Shown here piece by piece: positions 15,643 through 26,977 of a stretch of 64,000 bases of DNA. This stretch comes from Podospora bellae-mahoneyi (Eukaryota; Ascomycota; Sordariomycetes; Sordariales; Podosporaceae). The translations under genes were made by a program, and so were the position numbers. A model generated the notes under the pieces. That model had not been told where the DNA came from and did no database searches. It saw only the letters and a program-made list of their open reading frames with translations. The number at the start of each line of letters is the position of its first letter. Within the stretch, counting starts at the first letter, position 1. The stretch spans positions 3,658,001-3,722,000 of the forward strand of contig NC_085881.1 of NCBI RefSeq assembly GCF_035222275.1, written 5' to 3'.

Positions 15643-16662
15643 TCACCACCCCCCCTTCAATCCCTTCTCAATCTCCTCAAAAACCTCAACTCCTTTCACC
15701 CCTAAAGCAGTACCCACCCCAACAACCCCCGCCCCAGCAGCCCTCATCCTCTTGTACCCCTTCTCATCCTCCACACCTCCAATCCCGATTACAGTGATAT
15801 GCTTCAAACTCGGTCTCTCATCCAACATCCTCCGAATAGTAGCCACATTCCCCAGGGCCAACGGGTGCAGCGCCGCCCCGGCCATCCCCCCAATCCCGTT
15901 ACCTGGCAGAACAGGGTCGCCCTCGGGTGAGAGAACGAGACATGACCCTAGGGTGTTGGTGCATGTTATGAAGGAGACTTGATCACCTTCCTCTTCGAGG
16001 GCAGAGATGAGTTCGTTGTATTCGGAGGAGTGGGTGTAGGGTGGTGTTTTGATGCCGAAGGGCAGGCGTGGTAAGTCTGGTCTGAGTTTATCACGCATCG
16101 CGAACCGCAGGCGGCGAAAGTACTCGACCAGTGCGTCTTTAGAGTACGCGGGAGGAGGTTTGTTGGGTATGTTGGGGCAGGAGAGATTGATTTCCATGTA
16201 GATGTGACCGGCGGTTATATACTCGGACAGGTAATCGGCGATGCATGTATAGCATTCACTGACCTCGGTCGGGGTGCCCGTGACTGAGATGATGAAGGGT
16301 TTGATGGGCTGAGTACCAGAGCAAGTAGTATAGATCTTGTATATCCATTGCATATATTGAATTAGAGCGTAAGGGCTGTAGCCTAGTGTGTTCAAGCTTG
16401 CTTTTTGAGCAGGAGCTTTGCTGGCTTCTTGGGGGGTTGGGTTGGTGGATTTTGATGTTTCGGAACTAGAGGGATCGAAGAAGGTGTATCGATGAATATC
16501 TTCATCGTGCTTGAAGCCGTCCAAAGTAGCGGTTCGAGTTGTAACTGCGCCTGTGGAAGGGCAAAGATACAGCCGCTCTAAGTCCACATCGCCAGATGCC
16601 CATGGGTTAGCCGAGTTGATCAATGGCGGGTTAATTTTGATGGGCGGTGGTAGTTCCGACAT
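15643..16662 (-). CDS. class 1A dihydroorotate dehydrogenase-like protein
   Basis: A single exon of 339 aa, about the length of soluble class 1A enzymes (URA1-like, 310-340 aa). The FMN/TIM-barrel features are clear. NLSCPNIPNKP carries the cysteine that serves as catalytic base in class 1A. FGIKTPPY has the flavin-contacting lysine, and the phosphate loop reads IGIGGV and VGVGTALG. There is no mitochondrial transit peptide or membrane segment, unlike the class 2 enzyme used for pyrimidine synthesis in most fungi. The protein is therefore predicted to be cytosolic and fumarate-linked, converting dihydroorotate to orotate, or acting on a related dihydropyrimidine. An insert of about 25 residues rich in Ser/Thr/Pro/Ala lies near position 65-95. 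Filamentous fungi normally have a mitochondrial class 2 copy elsewhere, so this is probably an accessory isozyme. It lies 237 bp downstream of the SFM1-like gene on the same strand. Confidence 0.85.
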   Translation of the reverse strand: MSELPPPIKINPPLINSANPWASGDVDLERLYLCPSTGAVTTRTATLDGFKHDEDIHRYTFFDPSSSETSKSTNPTPQEASKAPAQKASLNTLGYSPYALIQYMQWIYKIYTTCSGTQPIKPFIISVTGTPTEVSECYTCIADYLSEYITAGHIYMEINLSCPNIPNKPPPAYSKDALVEYFRRLRFAMRDKLRPDLPRLPFGIKTPPYTHSSEYNELISALEEEGDQVSFITCTNTLGSCLVLSPEGDPVLPGNGIGGMAGAALHPLALGNVATIRRMLDERPSLKHITVIGIGGVEDEKGYKRMRAAGAGVVGVGTALGVKGVEVFEEIEKGLKGGW

Positions 16663-16899
16663 GGTTGATCACTGAATATATGTTGGAGTTCTGTCTGCTG
16701 GGTGTAGTTGAAAGTTGTTGTCTTGAATTCGGCGGGGTTGGATGGATACTTGAAGATAAGAGCTGCACCCCGCATCAAGTGTGTGGGGTCATCACAGCAG
16801 TATGAAGACATCAAACGTGCTTCAAGTCAACCACGGCGAGAAGTTGGTGGTCAAAAAGTAACTTTATATATATCTTTTTTTTTGCATTCATATCATCGA

Positions 16900-17720
16900 C
16901 TAGAGCATATCATCAATGCCCTTGTCAGCATCTTTCTTGATCAGCTCGACCATGCCCTGTCAACTGTCAGCATGTTGTCCAATGAACCTTCAGAAGTCCA
17001 CTCACCTCAGGCATAATGGGTTTTCCATCCTCAGTCTTAACGTAACGGAATGGCATCTCTGTGCTCTCATACTCGTTGAACTTGAGTTCGGGAAAGTCGA
17101 CGTAGGGAATGTCTTTCAACGGTGCTGTGGAAACGTTAGTAAAGGTCATTGTGTAGAAGAGAGGGTTTCATACTCTTGCCCTCAACCACCAGACGAGTTA
17201 CACGGACTGCAGTGTCTGTGGTCATCTGGACGGGCCCGAGACGACGGCCCTCAAAGCCCTTGGCCCGCAACTCGGATGTTCTGTCTGTAACCGAGTTAGA
17301 CAAGGCATTATCGATCCTTTAGCAACTGTGGCAAATACCTCTAGGGGGGTCATCACCTATTATTTTATTAGCAAGTATTTTGATGTCAAGCTTGGCTCAT
17401 AACATACCAAGGATTCCTCCAAACAGGAAAACATCAAAGTTGTCCGCATCTTCAGGGGCAAGATCACTCTTCCCCTGAGGGTCAAGAAGGCATACTCTAG
17501 ACTTCTTGTCCGCATACAACTCCTCCACACCCCGCCTCTCAGCTGTGAACGAGGGGATGGCAGCCAAGGCGTCTGGGACCTTGAACTGTGGGTGGAGAGA
17601 CGAAAGGAAGAACTTGGACCCAGTCTCTTGCGACTCGCGCGCGATGGTGATATACTCGAGTTCTGACCAGGGTCCAAGCTCCTCGTCCAGGTGCTCAACG
17701 ATGTACGTTTTTCCGGCCAT
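16900..17720 (-). CDS. SFM1: SFM1-type SPOUT protein arginine methyltransferase
   Basis: Five exons: 17720-17408, 17356-17339, 17284-17174, 17124-17006 and 16956-16900, giving 205 aa (yeast Sfm1 is about 213). The second exon is only 18 nt (codes DDPPR) but keeps the conserved GGILGDDPPRDRTSELR motif in frame. The next conserved block, LGPVQMTTDTAVRVT, forms the SPOUT knot that binds S-adenosylmethionine. IPYVDFPELKF and EMPFRYV follow, as in the family. In yeast this enzyme monomethylates an arginine of ribosomal protein uS3 (Rps3) in the cytoplasm. Every splice junction has GT-AG ends and agreeing phase. The reading frame of the first exon ends in a stop soon after the donor, so splicing is required. 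The KEX1 gene starts 0.93 kb upstream on the other strand. Confidence 0.88.
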
Positions 17721-18646
17721 AGCGCTGAAACTTGAATCAAACCCTCACAAGATGCTCAGTTAGGAGATAAAATGGTGGAAAGTACACAAGTGAAGGATGG
17801 AAATGTGCAATTAAACGGCATCGATAATTTTTAGCTCGTGGGCGCCCGATGCCAAGAACGGAGCCGGCAGATCGGCGCGCCCCACAGAAGGTCTTCCGAA
17901 GCCACCGGCGCTCCCCTGCAGCCCCGCGCCGCTATGTCCTCCCCTCCCCTCAAGACACTGTTCCAGACTGCGCAACAACGACGCTTCTTCAATGCCCTAG
18001 CCACCGGATAGAGCCACATACCTACACCGGATACCGTTGCGGAAAGCCTCGACGAAGAGTAGCACAGGCGCCCGGGGATATTAGAGTTGCGGGCACATTA
18101 TTCAGACCCGAATCCGGGAACGTGGCACAGGGAGAGCTTTGTTGGTCTTGTGCCTGGGGCCCTGCCTGTTGGACCCGGCGCGGTGAAACACGTACCTTGA
18201 CTGGGCTGCCTGCCTACTATCTCGGGCAACTTTTTTACCTTATCCACGCATTGGTTCTCTCTACTCTTGCGAAATAATACAACCTGTCTTCTATTACCAA
18301 TTATTTGAATCCCGTGGTATTCGTGTGGGACCATTACCTCCACGTTTCTTCTTACATTCCCTTGTTTGGCCTAGGTAGCAGTGATAATCAGCAACGCCAA
18401 GCTCAGCTTGCAGTCGTCAGCCCGCCCCAGCCCACTGCATCCCGCCCCTGTCTTAGGACAGATCTGTCCATCCATTGGAAAAGTATCTCGACAAACCTCG
18501 ATCGTCGGTTTCGCAGAGAACCTCACGTTATTTGACTGCCTTTTTTGGTCCCCGATGACCGCCGCTGCCGTCACCAGGTAGCCAGATACACAGGCTCTCT
18601 TCAACATTCGTTGCGCCGGTCTGAGGACCCTCGCGACTGGGCAATC
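17721..18646. other. divergent promoter region SFM1/KEX1
   Basis: 0.93 kb between the divergent SFM1-like and KEX1 start codons. It is GC-rich on the SFM1 side (17850-17960), with no recognisable coding sequence. It presumably holds both promoters and the KEX1 5' UTR. Confidence 0.6.
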
Positions 18647-20686
18647 ATGGCTGTTGGACGGTCCTTGGCGGACTGGAGGCGTCTACCATCCATCGTTACC
18701 GCCGCCGCCGTCGCCCTCTCATGGACGGCGACACTAGCTGTCGCCGATGTCAAGGCGGCCGGTGACTACTTTGTCCATTCACTTCCAGGGGCGCCGCCAG
18801 GTCCCCTGGTGAAGATGCATGCTGGGTAAGGAGTCTTGTCTCCAGTCCAAACCAGGGATGTCCTCAACTAACATATGTGTCTGCTTGCGCGCGTTAGGCA
18901 TATCGAGATAACACCCGATGTCAATGGAAACATGTTCTTCTGGCACTTCCAAAACAAACACATTGCGAACAAGCAACGAACAGTGATATGGTTGAACGGC
19001 GGCCCCGGCTGCAGCTCCGAGGACGGTGCCCTGATGGAGATTGGCCCGTATAGGTTAAAAGATAAGGACACGCTGGTGTACAACGAGGGAGCATGGAACG
19101 AGTTCGCCAATGTCCTCTTCGTCGATAACCCTGTCGGCGCGGGGTTCAGCTATGTCGACACCAACGCTTATGTACGCGAACTCGACGTTATGGCTGACCA
19201 GTTTGTTACTTTCCTGGAGAAGTGGTTCAAGCTGTTCCCCGAGTATGAACACGACGATGTAAGTTGAGCTCTTGTTTTGAGCCAGAAAATATGGCTCTAA
19301 TGTCTTATTCAGATATTTATTGCTGGAGAATCCTACGCCGGCCAGTACATCCCCTACATCGCCAAGGCTATCCTTGAGCGCAACAAGAAAGGCGGCGAGT
19401 CCTCCTACAAATGGAACCTCGCCGGTCTCCTCATTGGCAACGGCTGGATTTCCCCTCCCGAACAATACGAAGCCTACCTCCAGTTCGCCTACAAGAAGGG
19501 CATCGTCAAAAAGGGCTCCGACGCCGCCTCCAAGCTCGAAGTCCAACAGCGCATCTGCTCCAAGCAGTTGGCCGTCGGCCCCGCCCTCGTCGACAACACC
19601 GACTGCGAGAAGATCCTCCAGGACCTCCTCCAGCTAACCGCCACTAGCAAAGGCGGCGAACAGCGTTGCGTGAACATGTACGATGTCCGGCTGACCGACA
19701 CCTATCCGTCATGCGGCATGAACTGGCCTCCCGATCTCGACGCCGTAACCCCTTACCTCCGCCGCAACGACGTAATCCAGGCCCTGCATGTGAACCCGAA
19801 CAAAGTCACCGGCTGGGTGGAATGCAACGGCCAGGTCGGCGCAAACTTCAAGCCCTCTTCCAAACCCTCGGTTGAACTCCTCCCCGACCTGCTAAAAGAA
19901 GTCCCCATCATCTTGTTCTCCGGCTCGGAAGATCTAATCTGCAACCATTTGGGCACCGAAGCGCTGATCTCCAACCTGCAATGGAACGGCGGAAAGGGCT
20001 TCGAAATCACCCCCGGCACTTGGGCCCCCAGACGTGACTGGACCTTTGAGGGCGAAGCAGCTGGCTTCTGGCAGGAGGCCCGCAACTTGACCTATGTAGT
20101 CTTTTACAACAGCAGCCACATGGTCCCGTTTGACTACCCCCGCCGCACAAGAGACATGCTAGACCGGTTCATGGGGGTGGACATCTCCTCCATCGGCGGC
20201 AAGCCCACCGACTCCCGCCTCGACGGGGAGAAAGTCCCCGAAACCACGGTCGGCGGGGTGGCCGGTAACGGCACCGACGCGCAGCAAGCAGAGAAGGAAA
20301 AGCTCGACACGGCCAGGTGGGAAGCCTATCGCAAATCAGGGGAGATCGTCCTGGTGATTGTGGCGTTTTCGGCAGCGGGATGGGGGTGGTGGGTGTGGAG
20401 GGAGAGGAAGAAGAGGAGGGGTTACATGGGAGTGTCTGGGGGGGAGAATATCTCGCCTTCTGGGGAAGCGAGGGGGAGGGAAGGGTTTAGAGACAAGCGT
20501 TCGGCGGCGGATTTGGAAGCGGGGGATTTTGACGAGAATGAGCTGGATGATTTGCACATGAGGACGCCGACGACGGTGATGGGTGGGGACGGGAATGATC
20601 CTAGGTATAGTGTGGGCGCGGCGAGCGAGGATAGTGAGGATGAGGAGGACGTGAAGGGGAAGGGGAAGGAGAAGATGTCGGGTTGA
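18647..20686 (+). CDS. KEX1: KEX1 pheromone-processing carboxypeptidase
   Basis: Three exons, 18647-18825, 18898-19258 and 19313-20686, giving 637 aa, the usual length for fungal KEX1. It is a serine carboxypeptidase of family S10 in the trans-Golgi that trims C-terminal Lys/Arg left by KEX2 from pheromones and toxins. An N-terminal signal sequence (about 12-35) precedes the mature start. The substrate-binding block is LNGGPGCSS. The catalytic triad is Ser187 in GESYAG, Asp387 in SEDLICNH and His449 in SSHMVPFD. One transmembrane helix (about 524-543) is followed by RERKKRRG and a long acidic cytosolic tail, as expected for Golgi retention. The start is the first ATG that gives a signal peptide. 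The frame is open further upstream, but the extension is charged and not signal-like. Confidence 0.95.
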
Positions 20687-21353
20687 GTCTAGGTTATATG
20701 GGGTTGGATGGGCAGAATCAAAGTCTTTTTGATACTACACAACAATGAGAACAACAGGAGTGAATCGGAAAGAAGGATTACAGAGAAAGGAAAGGCTGGT
20801 TGGTCGGTTGGTTTCCTGGTGTTTCAGGCGGGGGGTTTAACAAATGTCAATTTGAGCTCATCTTTGCGCACGGCTTTTACAGTTCACGTTGGCATAAACA
20901 GCACATATATATTATACACCACCACACTCGAAGGCATTGCTTGCAAGCGACTGAAACGTGAGAACAACGTGGGCATATATTGGTGGCTGTCGCCAACCTA
21001 GATAGAAACTATCAATTAAGCATCTTTGTGTTTCTATCTGGAGTTTATTCTCCCGCTAAAGTGCTTCAGTTCAGACATGTGCCTTCAAAGGTCTTGCCAT
21101 ATTCCAGCTGTTGCTGTCCCACAGTTTACAATGCCCATCCGCTGCATCCTTTTAAGACGCCCAGTCAAGCCTGGGATTAAACCCGCCTAATAAATGTCCC
21201 AGAGTAGTTTGATGGCCTTGTGGCCGAAGCGATGTCTTCACTCGCCAACCCTTGGTCTTACAGACGTGATATTGAACTGCGCTGTTGGGTAGGCTTTGTT
21301 TATCGTTGTTGGTTGGGGTATCATTCTTGTCATTATCGCCTTCTTCAACTCGT
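20687..21353. other. convergent 3' region KEX1/DRE2
   Basis: 667 bp between two genes converging from opposite strands. It is expected to hold both 3' UTRs. No coding or repeat signal was seen. Confidence 0.6.
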
Positions 21354-22448
21354 TCAAATCTGAGCAGTGTTGTTGAGAATCTTGACTTGTTCGCCGGGCT
21401 TGAAGGCAGGGAGGCCAATATAGGGGCAGTCTGCGCATCTGAAAGCGTCACCGAGGTAACAGCTATTGCAGGAGCCAGTCTTACCCTGGACGGTAAAGTC
21501 AAGCTCGCTGAGATCCTCAGACTTGAGCTTCAAGGTGGCCAGACCCTTCTCGGCCTTCTCACGACGGGCCTTGTCTTCGGCGGCTATTCTCTCGGCGAGA
21601 CCACACGTGCTAGCAGATGTTAGTTTATTGTGCTTCGTATTGATGTTGAAGGAATGAGAAACATACCAGTCTTTGCAGGCTCTCCTCTTTTTGCCCGGCT
21701 GAGGCGCACACTCAGGAGGCTGCTGAATGGGACGCTTCAGATCCGCCTCAGTCAAAAGAGTGTCCTCATCAATGACATCATCGTCGTCCTCGGCATCAAG
21801 ATCCAAGTCATCACTGAAATCGATGAAACCAACCCCAGCAGGACCCTTGGATACTGGTGCTGGTGCCGGTGCCGGCGCTGGGGCAGCAGCAGCCTTCTTG
21901 CCAAAGCTGAGAGGGACACTCCCATCAGGGTTCACCCTCTTCGCCCCAAACCGCAGAGGTACAACCTCCTGCTCGGCATAATCAGGCTTAGTATATCCAT
22001 CATCCCCCAACACCAACCCCGCCAGAATCGCCTCCTTCTCCTCTGTCGAGTTGCCCTGTCCCAAGCTGCCGTCCTCGCTCCTCAAGGTACCACCAGCCTT
22101 GAGTGCCGGTACAACCTTGCCCCAGATCTCCCTGTTGGACAAGAGAGAGGACACCTCGCTGCGGCGGCTTCCGTCGGGGTCGGTCAGGACGAGGATAAGG
22201 TCGTAGGTCTTGGCAGGGAGGCTGACTAATCCAGCAGCGAGACGGTCGAGCATCTGCAAATCGGTGGCCGACCGATCATAGACGGAGAACAAGGAGGTGA
22301 GGCGGTCCTCGCGGGATGCGATCGACGGGGGCGCAAGCAGGAGGGTTCGCTCGCCAGAATCGCCCTTTGCGCTGGCAGCCGCCGCAGCGTGCGCGGGGCT
22401 GAAATCAAAGTCGGGAGTTGTGTCGATCATGACGGCGGCTGGAGGCAT
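21354..22448 (-). CDS. DRE2: Fe-S cluster assembly protein DRE2 (anamorsin/CIAPIN1)
   Basis: Two exons, 22448-21667 and 21609-21354, giving 345 aa. The N-terminal half (about 25-130) is the degenerate methyltransferase-like fold of fungal Dre2. It is joined by an Ala/Pro repeat linker ([10 protein letters not shown]) and an acidic stretch to the C-terminal cluster-binding domain. Motif A has C247, C258, C261 and C263 (CX10CX2CXC); the intron falls inside C261. Motif B has C308, C311, C319 and C322 (CX2CX7CX2C), followed by [14 protein letters not shown]. In the family, Dre2 takes electrons from Tah18 and passes them to the cytosolic iron-sulfur assembly machinery; it is also found in the mitochondrial intermembrane space. 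M7 is an alternative start. It converges on KEX1. Confidence 0.93.
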   Translation of the reverse strand: MPPAAVMIDTTPDFDFSPAHAAAAASAKGDSGERTLLLAPPSIASREDRLTSLFSVYDRSATDLQMLDRLAAGLVSLPAKTYDLILVLTDPDGSRRSEVSSLLSNREIWGKVVPALKAGGTLRSEDGSLGQGNSTEEKEAILAGLVLGDDGYTKPDYAEQEVVPLRFGAKRVNPDGSVPLSFGKKAAAAPAPAPAPAPVSKGPAGVGFIDFSDDLDLDAEDDDDVIDEDTLLTEADLKRPIQQPPECAPQPGKKRRACKDWYVSHSFNINTKHNKLTSASTCGLAERIAAEDKARREKAEKGLATLKLKSEDLSELDFTVQGKTGSCNSCYLGDAFRCADCPYIGLPAFKPGEQVKILNNTAQI

Positions 22449-24373
22449 CTCGCCGGTGTTTTCTTGGTTTCTGGAATGAAAAGAGGCTGCTCCGAGAAAT
22501 GCAACAAAGTAGAACCCAGGAATAGGGAAGCAAAAAATGATTGCGGATCGTGCCTGATTTGTATTGTTAATCCTGTCGTGGGGGCGGCAGGAGGTCGAGG
22601 CAGTGGATGGAGGGGCAGTTTAAGGATGCACAATTCTTTTGACCAATAATATTGAAGCTTATAAAGCGTTGCCACTAATACATTGTGTGGACAGTGCGAA
22701 AGATTAGATCTTGCACGCCATGTGGCTGATCTTCGGTGGTTACCATACAGTGTGACTCACGGCTGATTACAGTGGGTTTTCTGATTCTCCCGTTCCCGCG
22801 GAGGGGGACTTGGAGATATCGTCATCAATGTGGGAGCCGATTTCGGCCATTTGGGGTATCTAGTATCGATAAGAATTACGAATGTGCACACTAGTATAGG
22901 TAAACTTTACTTCATCAGAGGCTGTCTGTGACGGTCCTTGCAAGCAGGAAGCTAAAGTCGATGTGAGATGTCAGCCGGCACTGGTCAGGCCCGCCCCACA
23001 ATCAACCTTGGAAGCGCCGTCAGATCCGGTGAATTCAGGGACCGATGTTTGGAAGTGAGGTGGAAACAGTTCCCCGTTACTTTGTGGATATCCGGTCTGT
23101 CACAGCCTGACCTGCTGGTGACGGGACTTTCGGAGAAATGCGGTCGTCTGGTTCGCTTTCCATGGATTTCGAGAGTCTGGACCGTTGCAGCTGGCCTCAG
23201 CTGGGGCGTGTCTAATCGAGTCATGGAGTGACACCTCACAGCCGTTTGACTGGCAGACCTGGGGTGACGAATTGGATGACGAGATTGGCTGAGTCCAGCT
23301 GGCTTGATCATGTCGTTGCAGCACTCCAAAGATGACAGCTTTCAACAATTCCCAATTCCGGTCTATCGATCAAGTAGAATTGCATGTATCAAGGGTTCTG
23401 GAGGAGGAGAGAAGCTTCCAGCCGGCATTGGGACCTGTCATTGAACTCCGGCGGGCACCCGTCAGTCAGATGGACTAGCCGTTTATGGTATGGCTTTCCC
23501 CGCATTTTGTACCAGCACAGGAGAGCACAGGGGATCGCTGAGACCTTCAAATGTGGGGACCTGACATCACAAACGTACCCTCATTGAGCACTTCATACCT
23601 CGACACCTCCCAAAGAAAAGGTGAGCAAGAATAGCAGGAATAGCCTGTGTCAATTGGGAATGCAAATCCCACTATGGCTAAATGGAACGAACACGAGCCA
23701 CTAGACAACCGGGGCCCAAGACTTTGCAGAATGGTGAGCAAATCACGTAATGGCTGCTGTCCAAAGTCAGCCCAGACTCATGGCCTCTTACATGCTCATC
23801 ACGCGACTCCCATACAGCGCCTCGTAGACTCCCCACCACGCACCGTACCGCGTTGCCCCCTGTTCTTTCCCTTTGAGGATGCTCGCCTGATCAATGCGAG
23901 CCGTGACTGGCTGCTCCTCCTTTGCCTTCCACAGCTTCCCAACCACTGACCTCTCCGGACCTCTGTCGGGCCTTTAAAGTCAAGAGCTCCCATCCCTCTC
24001 CTCGACACCCCGTTTCTTTCATCCAGCATTCAGACATTAATTCATCCATTGATCATCCACCATCTCGGATACCATCATCCAACCCATCTCAACATCAACT
24101 GATAACCTTGCTCGACTCATTCGAGACTCGCCCCTGAACTGGTACACCAGCTTTAGTGACATCACAGCTCCTCACAGAGTATGTATCGCCAGCCCGTCTC
24201 CTGCAGCACAGCTCCCCTTACCCGAGCTTATCACTCTCAACCCCGCATCTCTTTGTGTGACGCTGACTCTCTGATCGTCAGAGAACAACCTCTCCACCCA
24301 ACAAGTCCAACTATCTTCGAACAACTTCACTCTAGTACTCTCTACCTTTACACATCCATCACACATCATCAAG
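22449..24373. other. gene-free region upstream of DRE2 and STF2
   Basis: 1.9 kb holding the DRE2 promoter at the left and, from about 23.95 kb, a pyrimidine- and CATC-rich leader that reads as the 5' UTR of the STF2-like gene. No recognisable protein was seen in between. Confidence 0.55.
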
Positions 24374-24890
24374 AGTAAGCTTCATCACTGGCATTGACTC
24401 TAGGATCAATAGCATCAATTATTGACAACCCTTCCTGCAGTGACTCGCTCCCACAAGTTCAATGACAAGGACCACAGCATGGTGGCCCCCGTCACGGGTC
24501 ACCCCCAGCAACAAGTACCCAAGTTCTTTGGCAAGCATGGCTTTGCCGATGCCGACCCGAAGAAGACCAAGAAGAACGGCGGTGGTAAGGGCAATTGGTA
24601 TGTCTTATTTCACCCTACCTCCTCTTACAGCTTAGAATATCACTAACACCAATTCTTTCAGGGGCCCTGTTGGCTTAGAAGCCGAGGATGAAGAGTTCAA
24701 CTTTGTCCACACCCGCCGCCGCTCCAACAGCAGCAGCGTCTCCAGTCACCCCGAGCACTTCAAGTCCAAGTTCGAGATCAACGAGCCTGAGCCTGTGTTT
24801 GAGGAGGACATCCATGGAGCCATGGAGGAGGAGGAGGAGAAGGACAGCAGCCAGTCCAGCACCTCGAGCAGCAAGCCCGAGGACATGTAA
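24374..24890 (+). CDS. STF2-like hydrophilin / ATP synthase stabilising factor family
   Basis: Three exons, 24374, 24441-24597 and 24662-24890, giving 128 aa. The start codon is split: only its A (24374) is in the first exon, followed by GTAAGC, and TG begins the next exon after CTGCAG. The spliced product starts MTRSHKF, matching the MTRTNKW start I recall for yeast Stf2, and continues to the family core NGGGKGNWG across the second intron. No in-frame ATG exists before the internal M at SMVAP. The protein is small, very hydrophilic, rich in Lys/Asp/Ser, and ends in a Glu-rich, Ser-rich tail. Yeast Stf2 and Tfs-type relatives were described as stabilising the F1F0-ATPase inhibitor complex and as antioxidant hydrophilins for desiccation tolerance. 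The role here is inferred from similarity. A long leader without upstream ATG codons in the last 120 nt fits this model. Confidence 0.8.
24375..24440 (+). other. intron splitting a start codon (A|TG)
   Basis: 66-nt intron with a strong GTAAGC donor and CTGCAG acceptor placed between the first and second bases of the ATG of the STF2-like gene. Translation of the unspliced RNA could not begin at the normal site, so splicing controls whether the protein can be made. Confidence 0.75.
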
Positions 24891-25273
24891 GACCACACAG
24901 GGGAAGATCATTCATGACGCGTGAGGACAGTCACCCGCGAATTTTTGCGTGCGGGAATCCATGCTTTTTGTTCAACATGGCGGAAGGTTCGTTGATACCC
25001 TTTAGAGGTCTGAGATTTAGATCTGGCGGGGAGGATGCTTGCCTTCTATCTGGCTACCACACCTTTCTCATCTCCAACGAAGGCGGCTGGGATAGCTGCG
25101 CTGTACTAGTATTTATTTATTCAATTGATTCCTAAGAGTCTTTGAGATTTGTATTCTGACTCCTGGTGTCTGATATGATGACGTAGTCGTTTTGAGAAAA
25201 GATAAACCCAGATTGTTTGCACGTAGCTCATTGTAATTTTATTGGTTCAAATGATAAATACAGGGAACAGAAA
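24891..25273. other. convergent 3' region
   Basis: 383 bp between the STF2-like gene (plus) and the formyltransferase gene (minus). It probably holds both 3' UTRs; nothing else was recognised. Confidence 0.6.
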
Positions 25274-26977
25274 TCAGTAACTGTATATCCTCCTCACCAT
25301 CGCTCTGTTCCTCCTTCTCTTGGTCTCTTCATCCACCTCACCATCCTCTTCCGGTCGTCTTGTAGCAGGCTGCGACGCCTTGCCAATCGGCTCCTCATCA
25401 AAGTGCATGCCTCTATAGTCCGTCACCGTTCGTCCCAACTGCGCAGCCACATTCGCAGCTGGTCTCGTTGGCTTCCCATCCACTGTCATTTTCCCTATTC
25501 TCAACAACCCCTTCCCGCCACGAATAGGATCACGAAGATAGATCGATCCTGTCTCCGAATCGGGAAAATACGCCGTCTGGATAGACAGACGCCACTCCTT
25601 TTTCCTTTTGGGTTGTTGTTGACCCCCTTCTACTCCCGCAGCAGCATCAACGGATGATATTTCTCCCCTCTCCAGCGCAACAACCCGCTCAAACATCTCC
25701 AACGACTCTGGCTGCGGGGGGTACCACTCCGGCACTTGCTGCTCGTCGTCCCCGATCTGAAGCCACTCCAGAATAGGGACTTGCTCCTCCGCCCAGGGGT
25801 CTTCTTTGCACCTTTCCAGCGCGGAGGCCACCTCGTTTGCGACGGCGGGTGGGAGGTCGGGGGAGGTGAGGTCGAGGATGTAGGAGATGTCGTCACAGAC
25901 GACGCGTTTATTCTGTTCTTTTTTTGGCGTGCGGACGACGAGTTTGGACCATAAGGGGCCGAGGATGTGGTGTTGATGGGCGATGTCTTCTAGATGGGGG
26001 GCGGAGGAGGGGAGGTTGGTAGAGAGGGTTGAGATGGAGGGGGTGAGCCAGGGAATTTGTCTGGCTACTGTGCTGACTTTGGGGGCGTGTCGGATGGGAT
26101 AGGGGGGTTGCCAGGAGACGTCTTTGTGGGGTGGGAGGTGGAAACCGGATGAGAGGGAGGAGACGAGCATGGAGGCGCCGAGGGGGGCGAGGAGTGAGGT
26201 GAGGGAGGTTAGGGTTGAGTTGGGCGGGATGGGGATACCCGGGAGGGGGGTTTGGGATAGGACGGTGCCGGTGTCGAAGGAGTGGGGGGAGAGGGTCTGG
26301 ATGGAGACGCCGGTGTGGGTGTAGCGGTTTAGGAGGGCGTAATGGAGAGGAGCAGGACCGCGGAGGCTGGGGAGGGGGGTTAGTAAGGGGTGGTTAAAGG
26401 GTAAGGGTGAGGGTGACATACTCGGGTAAGAGGGAAGGGTGGACGTTAAGGCCGCCGTATTCTGCTTGGTTTAGGAGCCGTGGTGGTACGAAACGGCCGA
26501 ATGAGACAGCGATGATGAGGTTGATGTATTTCTTCATCTATTCAAGCGGAATGATGGTTAGCTTTGAGATGTAGCAAGCTCAAACAGGGGCACTTACAAA
26601 CCAATTTGTGAAAGTGTCGTGTGGTAACATTGATAGAGGAAGACCAAGTTCCCTGGCTACTGATGCTATTGGGACTGCATATCTTTTAATCATATGACAG
26701 GTCTTCAAAAGTCATCAAATCAGGACATACCTTCAGTCACTTGCTTCAATCCTCTCCCGGTGGGCTTCGATGGCCGAACCAGCACATCGATAGACTCGAT
26801 AAGACTTGGATCATCTTTGTGCTTCTTGTGAAGAGCTTTTAGCGAGTGACAACTGAACTCATCTGAGCCACAAAACAAGATTCGTAATGGATTGCCGCGT
26901 TGTGTACTGTATGTTGCCATGCTCAGTGGTCTTGCAACAGACCGTCGAAGTGGTCGTGAAGATGCCAACCACAGCAT
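25274..26977 (-). CDS. FMT1: mitochondrial methionyl-tRNA formyltransferase
   Basis: Four exons, 26977-26731, 26674-26598, 26537-26422 and 26366-25274, giving 510 aa. It transfers a formyl group from 10-formyltetrahydrofolate to initiator Met-tRNA in mitochondria. A basic, Arg/Ser-rich N-terminus (MLWLASSRPLRRSVARP) looks like a transit peptide. LRILFCGSDEFS begins the formyltransferase fold. The catalytic block is NVHPSLLPDLRGPAPLH, with the last intron between the P and D codons. RYTHTGVSIQTL and DTGTVL are also family features. The C-terminal part (after about 350) is longer than in bacterial or yeast enzymes (about 315-400 aa) and ends in an Arg-rich tail, RRRNRAMVRRIYSY. It starts 357 bp from the divergent PAC1 gene. 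Confidence 0.9.
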
